Positions 8,593 through 17,020 of a stretch of DNA of 64,000 nucleotides are shown here, piece by piece. This stretch comes from Paenibacillus baekrokdamisoli (GTDB lineage Bacteria; Bacillota; Bacilli; Paenibacillales; Paenibacillaceae). How positions within the stretch are numbered: position 1 is the first letter of the stretch; the number at the start of each line of letters is the position of its first letter. A program made the translations under genes and the position numbers. The stretch covers positions 6,576,001-6,640,000 of the forward strand of contig NZ_AP019308.1 in the NCBI RefSeq assembly GCF_003945345.1, in the 5' to 3' direction. The notes below the pieces were generated by a model. It did not search any database. It saw only the letters and a list, made by a program, of their open reading frames with translations, and was not told the origin of the DNA.

Positions 8593-10014
8593 ATGAGCTT
8601 AAACTGGACATTGATCATTCCCATTGGCGTAGTCGTGGTATTGTTCCTACTGGGAATCGTGTTTGCTTCACGTTATCGAACGGTAAAAGCAGATGAAGCG
8701 ATGATCATTACTGGTGCGATGACTGGTGATGGGCCGAAGGTTGTAAAAGCCGGCGGTACGTTTGTTTGGCCTATTTTACAAAATGCCTCATTCCTATCCT
8801 TACAGCTGTACACGCTCCACATTAAGACCCCAGAGGTATACACATCCAAGGGTGTAGCCGTTATGGTCGATGGGGTCGCTCAAATTAAGATTAAAGGTGA
8901 TATTGAATCGATTACGACTGCAGCCGAGCAATTCCTAGGCAAACCGGATGAGGAATTGCAAAACATCTGTACACAAACGCTGGAAGGCCATCTTCGTGCC
9001 ATACTGGGTACGATGACTGTAGAGGATGTCTACAAGAATCGGGAAGACTTTGCTAAGAATGTACAGGAGATTGCAGCAACGGATTTGAATAAGATGGGTT
9101 TCCAGATCGTCAGCTTTACGATCAGTGACGTACGTGACCGTAATGGGTTCCTTGAGTCTCTGGGGCAAGCGGAAATTGCTAGAGTAAAGAAAGATGCCGA
9201 GGTCGCCAAAGCTGAGAATCAAAGAGAAGAATTAATCAAAAAGTCACAAGCTATTCAAGAGGGTAAGATTGCTGAATTCGAAGCAAACACGAAGATAGCT
9301 GAAGCCGAGAAAATCATGGAGATCCGTAAAGCAGAGTTTAAGAAGGAGCAGGACCTGAAGAAAGCGGAGGCAGATGTTGCCTATAAGCTTCAAGAGGCCA
9401 AATCGATGCAAGCTGTTACTTCTGAGCAGATGAATATCAAAGTTATTGAGAAGGAAAAGCAAATTGAGTTGGATACCAAGGAGATCGAGCGTAAACAAAA
9501 GGAGCTCGAAGCAACGGTCATGAAGCAAGCCGATGCGGATCGTTATGCAGCTGAGCAGAAGGCTACCGCTGACCGGTTTACAATCGAACAGAAAGCAGCT
9601 GCCGATGCAGAAGCGATCAAAGTGGAAGGTCTAGCCGAAGCTGAGGTTGTTAGAGCCAAGGGTCTTGCTCATGCGGAAGCGAAGGGGAAATTGGCTGAAG
9701 CTATGGCCAAATATGGAGAAGCTGCAATGCTCGAAATGCTCTACAACGTCTTACCTGACATCGCTCGTGCAGTTGCAGAGCCATTAAGCAAAACAGAGAA
9801 AATTGTCATCGTAGACTCAGGGAACGGGCAAGGCGGAGGAGGGGCAAGTAAAATAACCGGGTACATAACGGATATAATGGCTACACTTCCAGAGGCTGTG
9901 CAAGCATTAGCTGGTGCTGATCTTACACAGATTCTGCGAAATGTGTCACTCCCTAAACTGCAGGCTGAATCGGTTATACCGCAAGAAAAGCTTCCAGAAA
10001 CAGGGCCTATTTGA
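8593..10014 (+). CDS. floT: Flotillin FloT
   Basis: 473 residues. One N-terminal hydrophobic hairpin (residues ~5-25) is followed by an SPFH/Band 7 domain (~30-200, for example TPEVYTSKGVAVMVDGVAQI). A long Ala/Glu/Lys coiled coil with the repeated EA pattern typical of flotillins spans ~200-370, and the C-terminal tail is hydrophobic and Gly-rich. It scaffolds functional membrane microdomains and affects membrane fluidity. A GGAGG SD precedes ATG 8593. Gene pair and length match B. subtilis YuaG/FloT. A terminator lies 77 nt after the stop. Confidence 0.93.
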   Translation: MSLNWTLIIPIGVVVVLFLLGIVFASRYRTVKADEAMIITGAMTGDGPKVVKAGGTFVWPILQNASFLSLQLYTLHIKTPEVYTSKGVAVMVDGVAQIKIKGDIESITTAAEQFLGKPDEELQNICTQTLEGHLRAILGTMTVEDVYKNREDFAKNVQEIAATDLNKMGFQIVSFTISDVRDRNGFLESLGQAEIARVKKDAEVAKAENQREELIKKSQAIQEGKIAEFEANTKIAEAEKIMEIRKAEFKKEQDLKKAEADVAYKLQEAKSMQAVTSEQMNIKVIEKEKQIELDTKEIERKQKELEATVMKQADADRYAAEQKATADRFTIEQKAAADAEAIKVEGLAEAEVVRAKGLAHAEAKGKLAEAMAKYGEAAMLEMLYNVLPDIARAVAEPLSKTEKIVIVDSGNGQGGGGASKITGYITDIMATLPEAVQALAGADLTQILRNVSLPKLQAESVIPQEKLPETGPI

Positions 10015-10090
10015 TAAGCCATGATGATAATTTTATGTTTGCGATTGAAACGCTCAATGGTGAAATGCAACGGTAAAAATGTTACAGAAG

Positions 10091-10118
10091 GGCTGCCAAC
10101 AACCATTGGCAGCCTTTT
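10091..10118 (+). terminator. Terminator of the yuaF-floT operon
   Basis: GGCTGCCAA and TTGGCAGCC form a perfect 9-bp stem with a 6-nt loop, followed by TTTTG. Confidence 0.85.
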
Positions 10119-10228
10119 GTTGAACCAACCGATAATGAAACTAACCTTATAGTGAGCAATCTTTTACAGGTGAGAGTAACTGGCATACTAATTGAATCGG
10201 GATGGTCTTTACCGATTTGTTCTTTAAC

Positions 10229-10531
10229 TTAAATCTTACTAATGCAATTATGAGGAAGTACTGCATGAACGCCTTTAACTCCATTTACAATCTGAGTGAT
10301 TCTTAAATCCACGACTAAACTTGCGATTGTCAATGCTTCCTTACGCTCTAATTTATGCAGCTCTTCTAACAAATCAATCATGCCCTCTAATGCGATCATT
10401 GTTGCTTCGTTTAAATCCTCGTAAAACCCAAATGTAATCCAACCTGATGGTGTATGGGCTCTGGGCATTTTAATTTTCATATCCGGGTGTAAAATAAAGG
10501 TAAGATCTACTATTTCCATAGGACACTCAAA
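10229..10531 (-). pseudogene. Acetamidase/formamidase C-terminal remnant
   Basis: A minus-strand frame of about 100 codons ending LVVDLRITQIVNGVKGVHAV near its C-terminus, which is the characteristic end of acetamidase/formamidase family enzymes (full length about 300 residues). The reading frame continues upstream of the nominal ATG at 10519 through FECP but meets a stop at 10556-10558, and no N-terminal two thirds is found. I therefore call a truncated, inactive gene. The remaining part shows few frame disruptions, so the loss may be fairly recent. Confidence 0.65.
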
Positions 10532-10629
10532 GGCTGGTAAGTTATTTTCCCTTCTTTAACAGGCATTTACTTTCACTTTAATAAATTGCCTAAATCCTGT
10601 AAAGTGTAGACAGGACATATTAGGAGGCG

Positions 10630-10695
10630 ATGACTATGAAAAGTAGCTATTTAACAGTCGGGTATATCGAATTGAAGGGTCAGCGCATCATTTAA
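10630..10695 (+). CDS. Possible 21-residue peptide with strong SD (unrecognised)
   Basis: TAGGAGGCG at 10621-10629 directly precedes ATG 10630 and is 6 nt before ATG 10636. The reading frame encodes MTMKSSYLTVGYIELKGQR then II and stops at TAA 10693-10695. The SD is as good as any in the window, yet the frame is only 21 codons. It could be a real small peptide, a leader peptide for the GNAT gene 48 nt downstream, or the decapitated 5' end of a larger gene. I recognise no family. Confidence 0.3.
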   Translation: MTMKSSYLTVGYIELKGQRII

Positions 10696-10743
10696 CCCTA
10701 TAAACTGCGTTGGTGCCCTTTAACTATGAAAAGGGGTAACGAC

Positions 10744-11700
10744 TTGAATAACACTATTATTCGTTCTGAGCATAGAAACGATTTTCAGGATATAGCAGCT
10801 GTACATGCGGTAACGTTTATTTATAGTTTTGGAATGGGTGAGGTTTCTTTAGTCAGCGTTCTAAGAAATCGTAAGACATTCGACCCGGAGTTGTCATTAG
10901 TAGCGGAACAGGATGGCAAAGTCATTGGACATATGCTTTTTACACCACAGCAAATGTATGTAAAGGGTATGATTTTAAAGGGGCTAATACTTGGTCCTAT
11001 CGCCGTTTATACGGAGTTTCAGAACCAAGGCGTGGGCTCGCAATTAATTGAAGAAGGGCACAAACGAGCAAAGCAAAAAGGGTACCACCTGTCCCTTCTT
11101 ATTGGACATCCGACTTATTATCCCAGGTTTGGCTATCATGCTAACATGTGGGGTCAAGCTCAAATTAACATTCAGCTTAAGGATATTCCTTCTCCGCTTC
11201 GGCTTGTTGAAGAAAGAAGAATTGAACTGTCCGATATGGAAGCATTCATTGAGATGTGGGAATATTGGTACAAGGATGCCGAGCTAGCGATCAGGCCGAG
11301 TACTTCTATAACCGATTGGATTAGTCCTGGCAGCGGCATACAAGCTTCAGCTGTTATAATTGATCAGCAGTTGGCTGGCTATATGAGATACGATAAGAAT
11401 AATCCGCTGAGAATCATCAGCATACTTGCCAGAAATGCCGAAGCATTGACGGACCTATGCGGATATCTCAAGGGTAAAGTGGCGAACAAAGAATTTCTAT
11501 CCTTACCTATCCCACCACAATCTCCTGGGTTGGAGCGATTCAACCTTGCTTTTACGAGTGAAATGTTCACAGGTCCTGAGAAGATGGTCAAGCAGCTAGA
11601 TGAGCAGAATAAGAGCGTGACCGATTATTTGGACCAAGTGAAGGAAGGTAAAAGCAGCCCAGGTCTTTTTATTTGGCCTGTTGAATTTGATGTTTGTTGA
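10744..11700 (+). CDS. GNAT-family N-acetyltransferase
   Basis: A 318-residue predicted cytoplasmic acetyltransferase. The GNAT acetyl-CoA pyrophosphate loop appears as QNQGVGSQLIEEGHKRA (~residue 100), followed by a GYHLSLLIGHPTYYPRFGY strand-turn that is common in this subgroup. The C-terminal half is a less conserved second domain (~160-318). The frame opens at ATG 10726 without an SD, whereas AAAAGGGG at 10729-10736 sits 7 nt before TTG 10744, so I use the TTG start. The substrate is unknown. It stands alone between a short ORF and a bidirectional hairpin. Confidence 0.8.
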   Translation: MNNTIIRSEHRNDFQDIAAVHAVTFIYSFGMGEVSLVSVLRNRKTFDPELSLVAEQDGKVIGHMLFTPQQMYVKGMILKGLILGPIAVYTEFQNQGVGSQLIEEGHKRAKQKGYHLSLLIGHPTYYPRFGYHANMWGQAQINIQLKDIPSPLRLVEERRIELSDMEAFIEMWEYWYKDAELAIRPSTSITDWISPGSGIQASAVIIDQQLAGYMRYDKNNPLRIISILARNAEALTDLCGYLKGKVANKEFLSLPIPPQSPGLERFNLAFTSEMFTGPEKMVKQLDEQNKSVTDYLDQVKEGKSSPGLFIWPVEFDVC

Positions 11701-11725
11701 ATGGTGAAACTTTAACTGATATACA

Positions 11726-11770
11726 AAGCAATAAGGCGCGTCCCTTTGATAGGGATGCGCCTTATTGCTT
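11726..11770. terminator. Long palindromic terminator after the GNAT gene
   Basis: AAGCAATAAGGCGC, TCCCT, a 5-nt loop, AGGGA and GCGCCTTATTGCTT form a nearly perfect 20-bp stem. It starts 25 nt after the GNAT stop. There is no long T run, so it may act as a processing or bidirectional termination hairpin. Confidence 0.6.
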
Positions 11771-11797
11771 AAAAGAAACAGATAGCAGCAGCGGAGA

Positions 11798-11915
11798 GAG
11801 CAGAATCGTTCTGGAGAAACGATAGTGTTCGCCTTTGCAGCTGGATTCTAACCCTAATAGGGTTATTACAATCAAAGAATCGGGCTGCAACAGCGATCGG
11901 AGGAATGATCTGCTC
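11798..11915. repeat. Structured repeat module, copy A (free-standing)
   Basis: The outer stem GAGCAGAATCGTTCT (11798-11812) pairs with AGGAATGATCTGCTC (11901-11915). The second stem TTGCAGC (11835-11841) pairs with GCTGCAA (11884-11890), and the inner hairpin TAACCCT/AGGGTTA lies between. The sequence GAGAAACGATAGTGTTCGCC is conserved with copies near 33.8 and 39.9 kb, where the second stem is TTGTCTCC/GGAGACAA instead. Unlike those copies it lacks the GGCTC-type terminal inverted repeats. Confidence 0.7.
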
Positions 11916-12003
11916 GCGCAGCGAAAGTCGCGTAGTCAACTATCCAGTTCAATATTTAGAAGAAATTTGTCTCATTATTAGAGGACGGTGTCAATGTTTC
12001 TTC

Positions 12004-12978
12004 TTAGGTTTGAACTAATAGAAGGATGATCGACGATAAACACAGACAGGTGCTGATTAAATAAAGAACCATGACCACTTGCTTATGATTGAGGCCTGCG
12101 CGCAGTAAGCGGTAGTGCGCTTGACTGGCATCTGCCTGATAGATGGATTTGCCCTGCAAGAATCGCTTAACCACGACGAACAGATTATCGAAGATCGGCA
12201 CGCCAAGCGCTAGGATCGGTATGAATAGAGACAGCACTGTTGCTTGCTTGAATGCACCGTCGAGGGCGATAACAGCCAGAATGAAACCGATAAAGGTAGC
12301 TCCAGCATCCCCCATGAATATCCGCGCAGGCGGTTTGTTATACCTCAGGTAAGCCACTGTAACCCCAACAACAATAATGGCCATCATAGCAGAAGTTGAT
12401 TGACCCATAGCTAATGCGACAACAAACAACGTAATCGCGGATATGGCAGAGAGTCCACCGGCAAGTCCATCCATGCCATCAGAGAAGTTAATAACCGTGG
12501 TGACTCCAAAAATCCACAGGATCGTTAGAACGAATTGAAGGATAGCTGGAAGAACGACATATTCACCTGAGAAAGGGTTATAGAACCCTGTAAAAGCAAT
12601 GCCAGCTGCATAGACCACTATTGCAGCTGAGATCTGTACGATAAATTTCGGGAGTGCTGGAAAGTCTTTGCCTTTTGTCTTATACCAGTCATCAACCGTA
12701 CCAATGACGAGTAACAATACCCCGCCTACAAAGATCGCAACGGTTTGTATGTCAAAGTCTCTTGTCATAAGCAAATAGGTGATGAAGAACCCGATGAAGA
12801 TTACATAGCTTGCCGTGAGTGGGATCGGTTCTCGATGCAGCTTACGTTCCGTGTCCTTTTGGGGCTTGTCCACAAAATCCAATCGAAAGGCCAATTTCCC
12901 AAACGGGGGTATTAACAGATAGACGATAAGAAATGATACAACAAACGCAACTGCGTATATAATAACCTTCACCACCAT
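12004..12978 (-). CDS. tagO: Undecaprenyl-phosphate GlcNAc-1-phosphate transferase TagO/WecA (MraY family)
   Basis: A 324-residue polytopic membrane enzyme that transfers a sugar 1-phosphate from a UDP-sugar to undecaprenyl phosphate, the first step of wall teichoic acid or related polymer synthesis. Family motifs are present: DKPQKDTERKLHREPIP (~38), GTVDDWYKTKGKDF (~93), the catalytic NFSDGMDGLAGG (~164), PARIFMGDAGATFIG (~215) and the basic segment with QAHYRLL near ~290. The start ATG 12978 follows an AGAAGA-type weak SD, and a good promoter lies just upstream. It is encoded opposite to its neighbours and appears monocistronic. Confidence 0.92.
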   Translation of the reverse strand: MVVKVIIYAVAFVVSFLIVYLLIPPFGKLAFRLDFVDKPQKDTERKLHREPIPLTASYVIFIGFFITYLLMTRDFDIQTVAIFVGGVLLLVIGTVDDWYKTKGKDFPALPKFIVQISAAIVVYAAGIAFTGFYNPFSGEYVVLPAILQFVLTILWIFGVTTVINFSDGMDGLAGGLSAISAITLFVVALAMGQSTSAMMAIIVVGVTVAYLRYNKPPARIFMGDAGATFIGFILAVIALDGAFKQATVLSLFIPILALGVPIFDNLFVVVKRFLQGKSIYQADASQAHYRLLRAGLNHKQVVMVLYLISTCLCLSSIILLLVQT

Positions 12979-12996
12979 TATTTATTTTCTTCTAAG

Positions 12997-13025
12997 AGTA
13001 TACAATTTAATGCATGTCTTGTCGA
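12997..13025 (-). promoter_or_regulatory. Sigma-A promoter of tagO
   Basis: On the minus strand TCGACA (13025-13020), a 17-nt spacer and TATACT (13002-12997). Transcription would start about 10 nt before the tagO start region, giving a short leader. Confidence 0.65.
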
Positions 13026-13047
13026 TTAAGGGCATGCAGCTTAAGGG

Positions 13048-13077
13048 TTTACAGGGTAATATTAACAGTAGTATAGT
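13048..13077 (+). promoter_or_regulatory. Strong sigma-A promoter, divergent from tagO
   Basis: TTTACA (13048-13053), an 18-nt spacer and TATAGT (13072-13077) on the plus strand. Predicted start near 13084. No gene starts before the terminator at 13231. Confidence 0.65.
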
Positions 13078-13083
13078 AAAGGA

Positions 13084-13263
13084 AGTTTTTTTGGAAGGGG
13101 AATTCATATACGATGCCAGCATACTTGTAGAGGTTAGATGAAATTGCACAAAAATTCCAACTAGAAACAAGGGATTTCTGTGCCGTTTTGACCCTTTACA
13201 AGTACTTTTGCGGGCTTTCACTATAGCTGCGGAGTGCCTATTTGGGGCACTCCGTTTTTTTTA
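13084..13263 (+). ncRNA. Candidate small RNA or attenuated leader upstream of the tandem GNAT gene
   Basis: A clear promoter (13048-13077) and a clear terminator (13231-13263) bound about 180 nt without a substantial ORF. Two tiny frames exist: MPAYL at 13112 behind GGAAGGGG, and MKLHKNSN near 13138 behind AGAGG. It could be an independent small RNA or a riboswitch/attenuator leader for the GNAT gene at 13317. I recognise no known riboswitch core and see no strong antiterminator partner for the terminator stem. Confidence 0.4.
13231..13263 (+). terminator. Rho-independent terminator before the tandem GNAT gene
   Basis: GGAGTGCC and GGCACTCC form an 8-bp stem with a 7-nt loop, followed by G and at least eight T residues. 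No annotated gene lies upstream on this strand, so it ends the transcript from the 13048 promoter. Confidence 0.85.
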
Positions 13264-13316
13264 TTTCATTAACGATTCATCCCCATAACTTTTAGATCTG
13301 AAGGAGTGTCCAATAA

Positions 13317-14345
13317 ATGAGACAACAATTAGGTTTTGAGACGGAATCTTTGATCCTGCGAGAATTCACGCTGGAGGATGCAGGAGAGCTATACAAATTA
13401 ACGAGGCAAAAGCAAATTACCGACATCCTGCCTGATTGGAATATGACAGTAAAACAAACGAAGGACTTTCTTGAATTTGTCGTCTCGTCCTATGCAAGTT
13501 TTGATCCTGATGATATTCGAATCATGCTGGCTATTACAGACAAGCGGAATGAGGAGTTGATCGGCTGGTGCGGGGTATTTCCCAATGACAAGCTGGACCC
13601 GGCAGATCGAGAGATTGCTTATGCCATATCGGAGCATTATCGTAATCAGGGGCTAACAACGGAGGCTGCAAGAGGTATGCTGCGCTATATCTTCCAGCAA
13701 TCCTCACTGCAGCAGATCGTAGCTATCGTCAAGCCTTTCAATATTGCCTCGAGAAGGGTGATTGAGAAGGTGGGCTTTCAGCATAGACAGCTGGTTCAAC
13801 TATCGGACGGTGCAGATTACGACTATTTCACCGTTGAACGAGGGCCATTCCTAATTAGACCCATCAGTGAAACCGAGATTGAGCCTTTCTTAGATATTTT
13901 GGCAGAGCTCGAGCATGTTAATCTGGATCGCAGTAATCCGAATCACGAGCAGTGGCTGAGACGAAAGATTGGATCATTGTTCAGCAGAGGGACGATGTTT
14001 TTTGTCTATCAGGATCCTCTCGATGAGCAACTATACGGAATTATTTCTGTTCTGCATGAAGAGGCTCCTGAGGGGATTTCTGCGTTAGGTGCTAGAGCGG
14101 AAGTGATGCAGATGGGTGTAAGCAAAGACAGTAGAAGAAGAGGAATTGGATCTCTCCTTCTCCAACATGTAGAGAAGGTATCGAGGGGCAGAGGCGTCTA
14201 TTGTTTGTTAATGATGACTTATGCAGAGGACTATGATGTTATCGCCTTCTATGGCAAAAATGGGTTTATTCCAGTAGCTAATCTTCCTGATGTTTATGGA
14301 CCAAATTTGGAAGGGAATGTTTTCCTTCGCAAGGTTCTGCGATAA
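13317..14345 (+). CDS. Tandem-GNAT acetyltransferase
   Basis: 342 residues with two GNAT domains. The N-terminal one (1-165) resembles RimJ/RimL enzymes: LILREFTLEDAGELY, YRNQGLTTEAARGML and NIASRRVIEKVGFQ. The C-terminal one (~178-342) has the acetyl-CoA loop SRRRGIGSLLLQHVE near residue 270. AAGGAG precedes ATG 13317. The substrate is unknown; RimJ-like domains acetylate protein N-termini or antibiotics. Downstream genes on the same strand begin 84 nt later, separated by a weak hairpin, so this may be the first gene of the phosphatase group. Confidence 0.82.
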   Translation: MRQQLGFETESLILREFTLEDAGELYKLTRQKQITDILPDWNMTVKQTKDFLEFVVSSYASFDPDDIRIMLAITDKRNEELIGWCGVFPNDKLDPADREIAYAISEHYRNQGLTTEAARGMLRYIFQQSSLQQIVAIVKPFNIASRRVIEKVGFQHRQLVQLSDGADYDYFTVERGPFLIRPISETEIEPFLDILAELEHVNLDRSNPNHEQWLRRKIGSLFSRGTMFFVYQDPLDEQLYGIISVLHEEAPEGISALGARAEVMQMGVSKDSRRRGIGSLLLQHVEKVSRGRGVYCLLMMTYAEDYDVIAFYGKNGFIPVANLPDVYGPNLEGNVFLRKVLR

Positions 14346-14428
14346 AATGTATAAGGTGGGCTCGACCGGGCCTGCCTTATTACTCTGGTATCAAGCAAGC
14401 AGTCTTTGAGGGGAAAAGGAGGTTTCAT

Positions 14429-15274
14429 ATGAATAGCAATCTGAATATCATCTTCACAGCACGAGAAGTAGCGATAGCAGCGGCTTTGGAAGCGGGAAGA
14501 CTGGCACGCAGCCGATTCGATACGCTGGGTCATTATGAAGAGAAGGATGAGCATGGTGACATTGTTACTGAAGTGGATCATCTGGCGGAAGCTATTATTA
14601 TGAAGAAAATCCAAACGGTCTTTCCAACGCATCACATAAGGTCGGAGGAATTTGGAGATAACCAAGTAAAGAATGATTGGATGTGGCTGATAGATCCACT
14701 TGATGGTACCAATAATTATGCGGTGGGGCTTCCCCTATTTGCCATTTCAATTACACTTGTATACCAACTTGAAACAGTAATGGCGGTCATTTATGAACCG
14801 ATGACAGATCGATTATATGTATCCACTGTGAATCAGGGTACAAGTTGTAATTCTCAGCCGATTACGATGAGCCGAGCTAGAGAGTTTAACCGAGCTACTG
14901 TGGGCTGGATTCAAGGACATGGGGTACAAAATCAAGCGCGGGCCGTGAAGCTGAGGCAGCACATAGATGTACATACGAAAAGAATGATGAGATTATGGGC
15001 GCCGACACTGCAATGGTGCATGCTGGCACGAGGGGATTTGAACGGAATTATTCTTTATGATTCGGAGGGCTTGGATCTATATTCCGGCTTGCTTATGGTG
15101 CAGGAAGCTGGCGGTGTTATTGTTGATTTTGAAGGGAATAAGTTTCAGGGCATGAATGCTGAGCCTTATCTAATTGCATGCGCGCCTAAACATGTGGATT
15201 ATTTTGTGGCGATGGTCCGAGAAGGTTTAGAAGAAGCTCACGTTCATTCAGCTCTAGGAAATGGTAATACTTAA
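14429..15274 (+). CDS. Inositol monophosphatase-family phosphatase
   Basis: 281 residues. Metal-binding motifs of the Mg-dependent IMPase/FBPase/CysQ superfamily are visible: SEEFGD near residue 73 and DPLDGTNNYAVGLP near residue 90, with a C-terminal SEGLDLYSGLLMVQEAGG near 215 in place of the common WD-containing motif. It would remove phosphate from a small sugar or nucleotide phosphate in the cytoplasm. AAAGGAGG precedes ATG 14429. It is followed on the same strand by PP2C-like and PAP2 phosphatases, a run of three unrelated phosphatases whose common purpose is not evident. Confidence 0.82.
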   Translation: MNSNLNIIFTAREVAIAAALEAGRLARSRFDTLGHYEEKDEHGDIVTEVDHLAEAIIMKKIQTVFPTHHIRSEEFGDNQVKNDWMWLIDPLDGTNNYAVGLPLFAISITLVYQLETVMAVIYEPMTDRLYVSTVNQGTSCNSQPITMSRAREFNRATVGWIQGHGVQNQARAVKLRQHIDVHTKRMMRLWAPTLQWCMLARGDLNGIILYDSEGLDLYSGLLMVQEAGGVIVDFEGNKFQGMNAEPYLIACAPKHVDYFVAMVREGLEEAHVHSALGNGNT

Positions 15275-15313
15275 GGGGAACGCTTGTCATAAATCCATAA
15301 GGGAAGTGCAGCT

Positions 15314-16195
15314 ATGAGAATAACAACTGTATTGGTACAAGGAAACGGCATCTTGAACGAGGATGCTCTAATCAGGAATGAAGCCATTCAGCTTTATGGG
15401 GTGATCGATGGTGCCACCTCCCTCGTTCCCTACAAGAATGCAAATGGAGAGACGGGCGGTTATCTCGCTGCCCATCTTATTGCGACTTGTTTGAATGAGC
15501 TTAAGGAGCAGGACCGAACAGGAGGAGCAGAAGGTTTAGTCGATAGGTTGGCAGAGGTTAACCTTTTACTCCGTACGCGAATGATTGAGGCTGGAATTCG
15601 ACCTGAGCAAAAGGAAGAGCTGTGGAGCGCCTGTGCTGCAGTGGTGCAAATACAGCCAGAGTGGATTGAGTTTGCACAGGCAGGCGATTGTATGATTGCT
15701 GTCTTCTATACGGATGGTCGCATTCGAGTGATTACGCATGATCAGCTTGCCCATGTCGACGATAGGACCAAAGAAGTATGGTCGCAAGGTATTGCCTCAG
15801 GCTTGTCTTCAAAAGCCGAGCTGTGGGAGTATGTGAAGCCCCAGATCATCCGAGGGAGGGCGTTAGCTAACGCTCCGGGCGGCTATGCGGTGTTGAACGG
15901 GGAGTCGAAGTTCGCTGACTATGCCGAGTATGGCCGAATCAGTCGGACGAATGTCCAAGCCTTGCTGCTATTCTCGGATGGATTGTATATTCCCAAGCCC
16001 GCAGGCGTATCGGACAAGGATGGTGCGTCGGAAGTCGCCGCGCTTGTGCAGGAAAAGGGTCTGTCCTCTTACATCGAGTGGTTGGCCGCCTTAGAGATGT
16101 CTGACCCGGACTGCAGGCAATTCCCAAGAATGAAGACCTCTGATGATAAGTCCGCGATCTGGATTGACTTGCCTTTGGTGACCAGCCATGACTAA
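15314..16195 (+). CDS. PP2C-like protein phosphatase domain protein
   Basis: 293 residues. The start LVQGNGILNEDALI and the segment YGVIDGATSLVPY (~30) resemble the first metal-binding aspartates of PP2C-family Ser/Thr phosphatases. FAQAGDCMIAVFYTDG (~118) and LLLFSDGLYIP (~217) match the later motifs. It would be a cytoplasmic metal-dependent phosphatase. No partner kinase is nearby. The SD is GGGAAG before ATG 15314. The family assignment is by motif pattern; divergence from typical PP2C is considerable. Confidence 0.72.
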   Translation: MRITTVLVQGNGILNEDALIRNEAIQLYGVIDGATSLVPYKNANGETGGYLAAHLIATCLNELKEQDRTGGAEGLVDRLAEVNLLLRTRMIEAGIRPEQKEELWSACAAVVQIQPEWIEFAQAGDCMIAVFYTDGRIRVITHDQLAHVDDRTKEVWSQGIASGLSSKAELWEYVKPQIIRGRALANAPGGYAVLNGESKFADYAEYGRISRTNVQALLLFSDGLYIPKPAGVSDKDGASEVAALVQEKGLSSYIEWLAALEMSDPDCRQFPRMKTSDDKSAIWIDLPLVTSHD

Positions 16196-16225
16196 GCATT
16201 CGATGGGCATGGAGGTGACTGGCTG

Positions 16226-16846
16226 ATGTGGTTACTTGTTCTACTGGTTGCAATCGCAGGGTTTGAAGGATTGTCTATCCTTGTAAGTCGGAATCAATTA
16301 AAGCAGTTTGATGCATCGATTATTGATGTCGTTCAAGGCTGGGAAAGTCCGACGCTGACTAAGGCAGCGAAGCTGCTCTCTGCGGTAGGTTCTTCGTCCG
16401 TGACCATTCCACTTATTATCGTAGTGGCTGTCGTCTTGTTTATTGTTCTCAAACATCGCAAAGAGCTTATCCTTCTCATCGGCGGGATGTTGGGGTCTAC
16501 GCTGCTAAATGAGCTGTTGAAGCGGTTGTATCATCGTGCTAGGCCTGATATTCATCGGATCATCGAACAGGAGGGATTTAGCTTCCCGAGCGGTCATTCC
16601 ATGGCAGCCTTCACGTTCTATGGGCTGATGACTTTCTTGCTCTGGCGGCATTTGCCTTCACAGCGCTGGAGAATCGCCTTGCTGGTTTTCAGTGGCTGCA
16701 TGATTCTCAGTATTGGACTTAGCCGCATTTATCTAGGCGTTCATTATCCTTCTGATGTCATTGGCGGTTATTGGATAAGTGCATGCTGGATAGCGGTTTG
16801 TATACGTTTATTCCGGAGATCTGCTCGTGTGAGAGAATCAAACTGA
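16226..16846 (+). CDS. PAP2-family membrane phosphatase
   Basis: A 206-residue polytopic membrane protein with all three PAP2 motifs: KRLYHRARPDIHR (~106), PSGHSMA (~124) and SRIYLGVHYPSDVIGG (~165), which include the catalytic histidines. Such proteins hydrolyse phosphatidic acid, diacylglycerol pyrophosphate or undecaprenyl pyrophosphate at the membrane surface. GGAGGTG lies before ATG 16226. The nearby tagO makes undecaprenyl pyrophosphate recycling possible, but this is context only. Confidence 0.87.
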   Translation: MWLLVLLVAIAGFEGLSILVSRNQLKQFDASIIDVVQGWESPTLTKAAKLLSAVGSSSVTIPLIIVVAVVLFIVLKHRKELILLIGGMLGSTLLNELLKRLYHRARPDIHRIIEQEGFSFPSGHSMAAFTFYGLMTFLLWRHLPSQRWRIALLVFSGCMILSIGLSRIYLGVHYPSDVIGGYWISACWIAVCIRLFRRSARVRESN

Positions 16847-16853
16847 AGAATGG

Positions 16854-16897
16854 CTTCGTCTAATCACTTCCAAGTGGTTAGGCGATGTCTTTTTTTG
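16854..16897 (+). terminator. Terminator after the phosphatase genes
   Basis: CTTCGTCTAATCACTT pairs with AAGTGGTTAGGCGATG through several G-T wobbles, then CTTTTTTT. Confidence 0.75.
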
Positions 16898-16949
16898 ATG
16901 TTTCAATCTTTCCCACCTCAGGTTGAGAGAAGGAATGCTAGGAATATAT

Positions 16950-16978
16950 TTGTAAGATTATTAGAGTTGGGATAAAAT
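16950..16978 (+). promoter_or_regulatory. Sigma-A promoter of the copper-amine-oxidase-like gene
   Basis: TTGTAA (16950-16955), a 17-nt spacer and TAAAAT (16973-16978), about 40 nt upstream of the start codon at 17021. Confidence 0.6.
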
Positions 16979-17020
16979 ACTAGAGAAGCTCACAACAAAA
17001 GAAACGAAATGAGGGACATC

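Noticed and set aside
12982..13221. 79-codon minus-strand frame upstream of tagO
   Set aside because: Covers the tagO promoter and the divergent promoter; no SD and no family resemblance.
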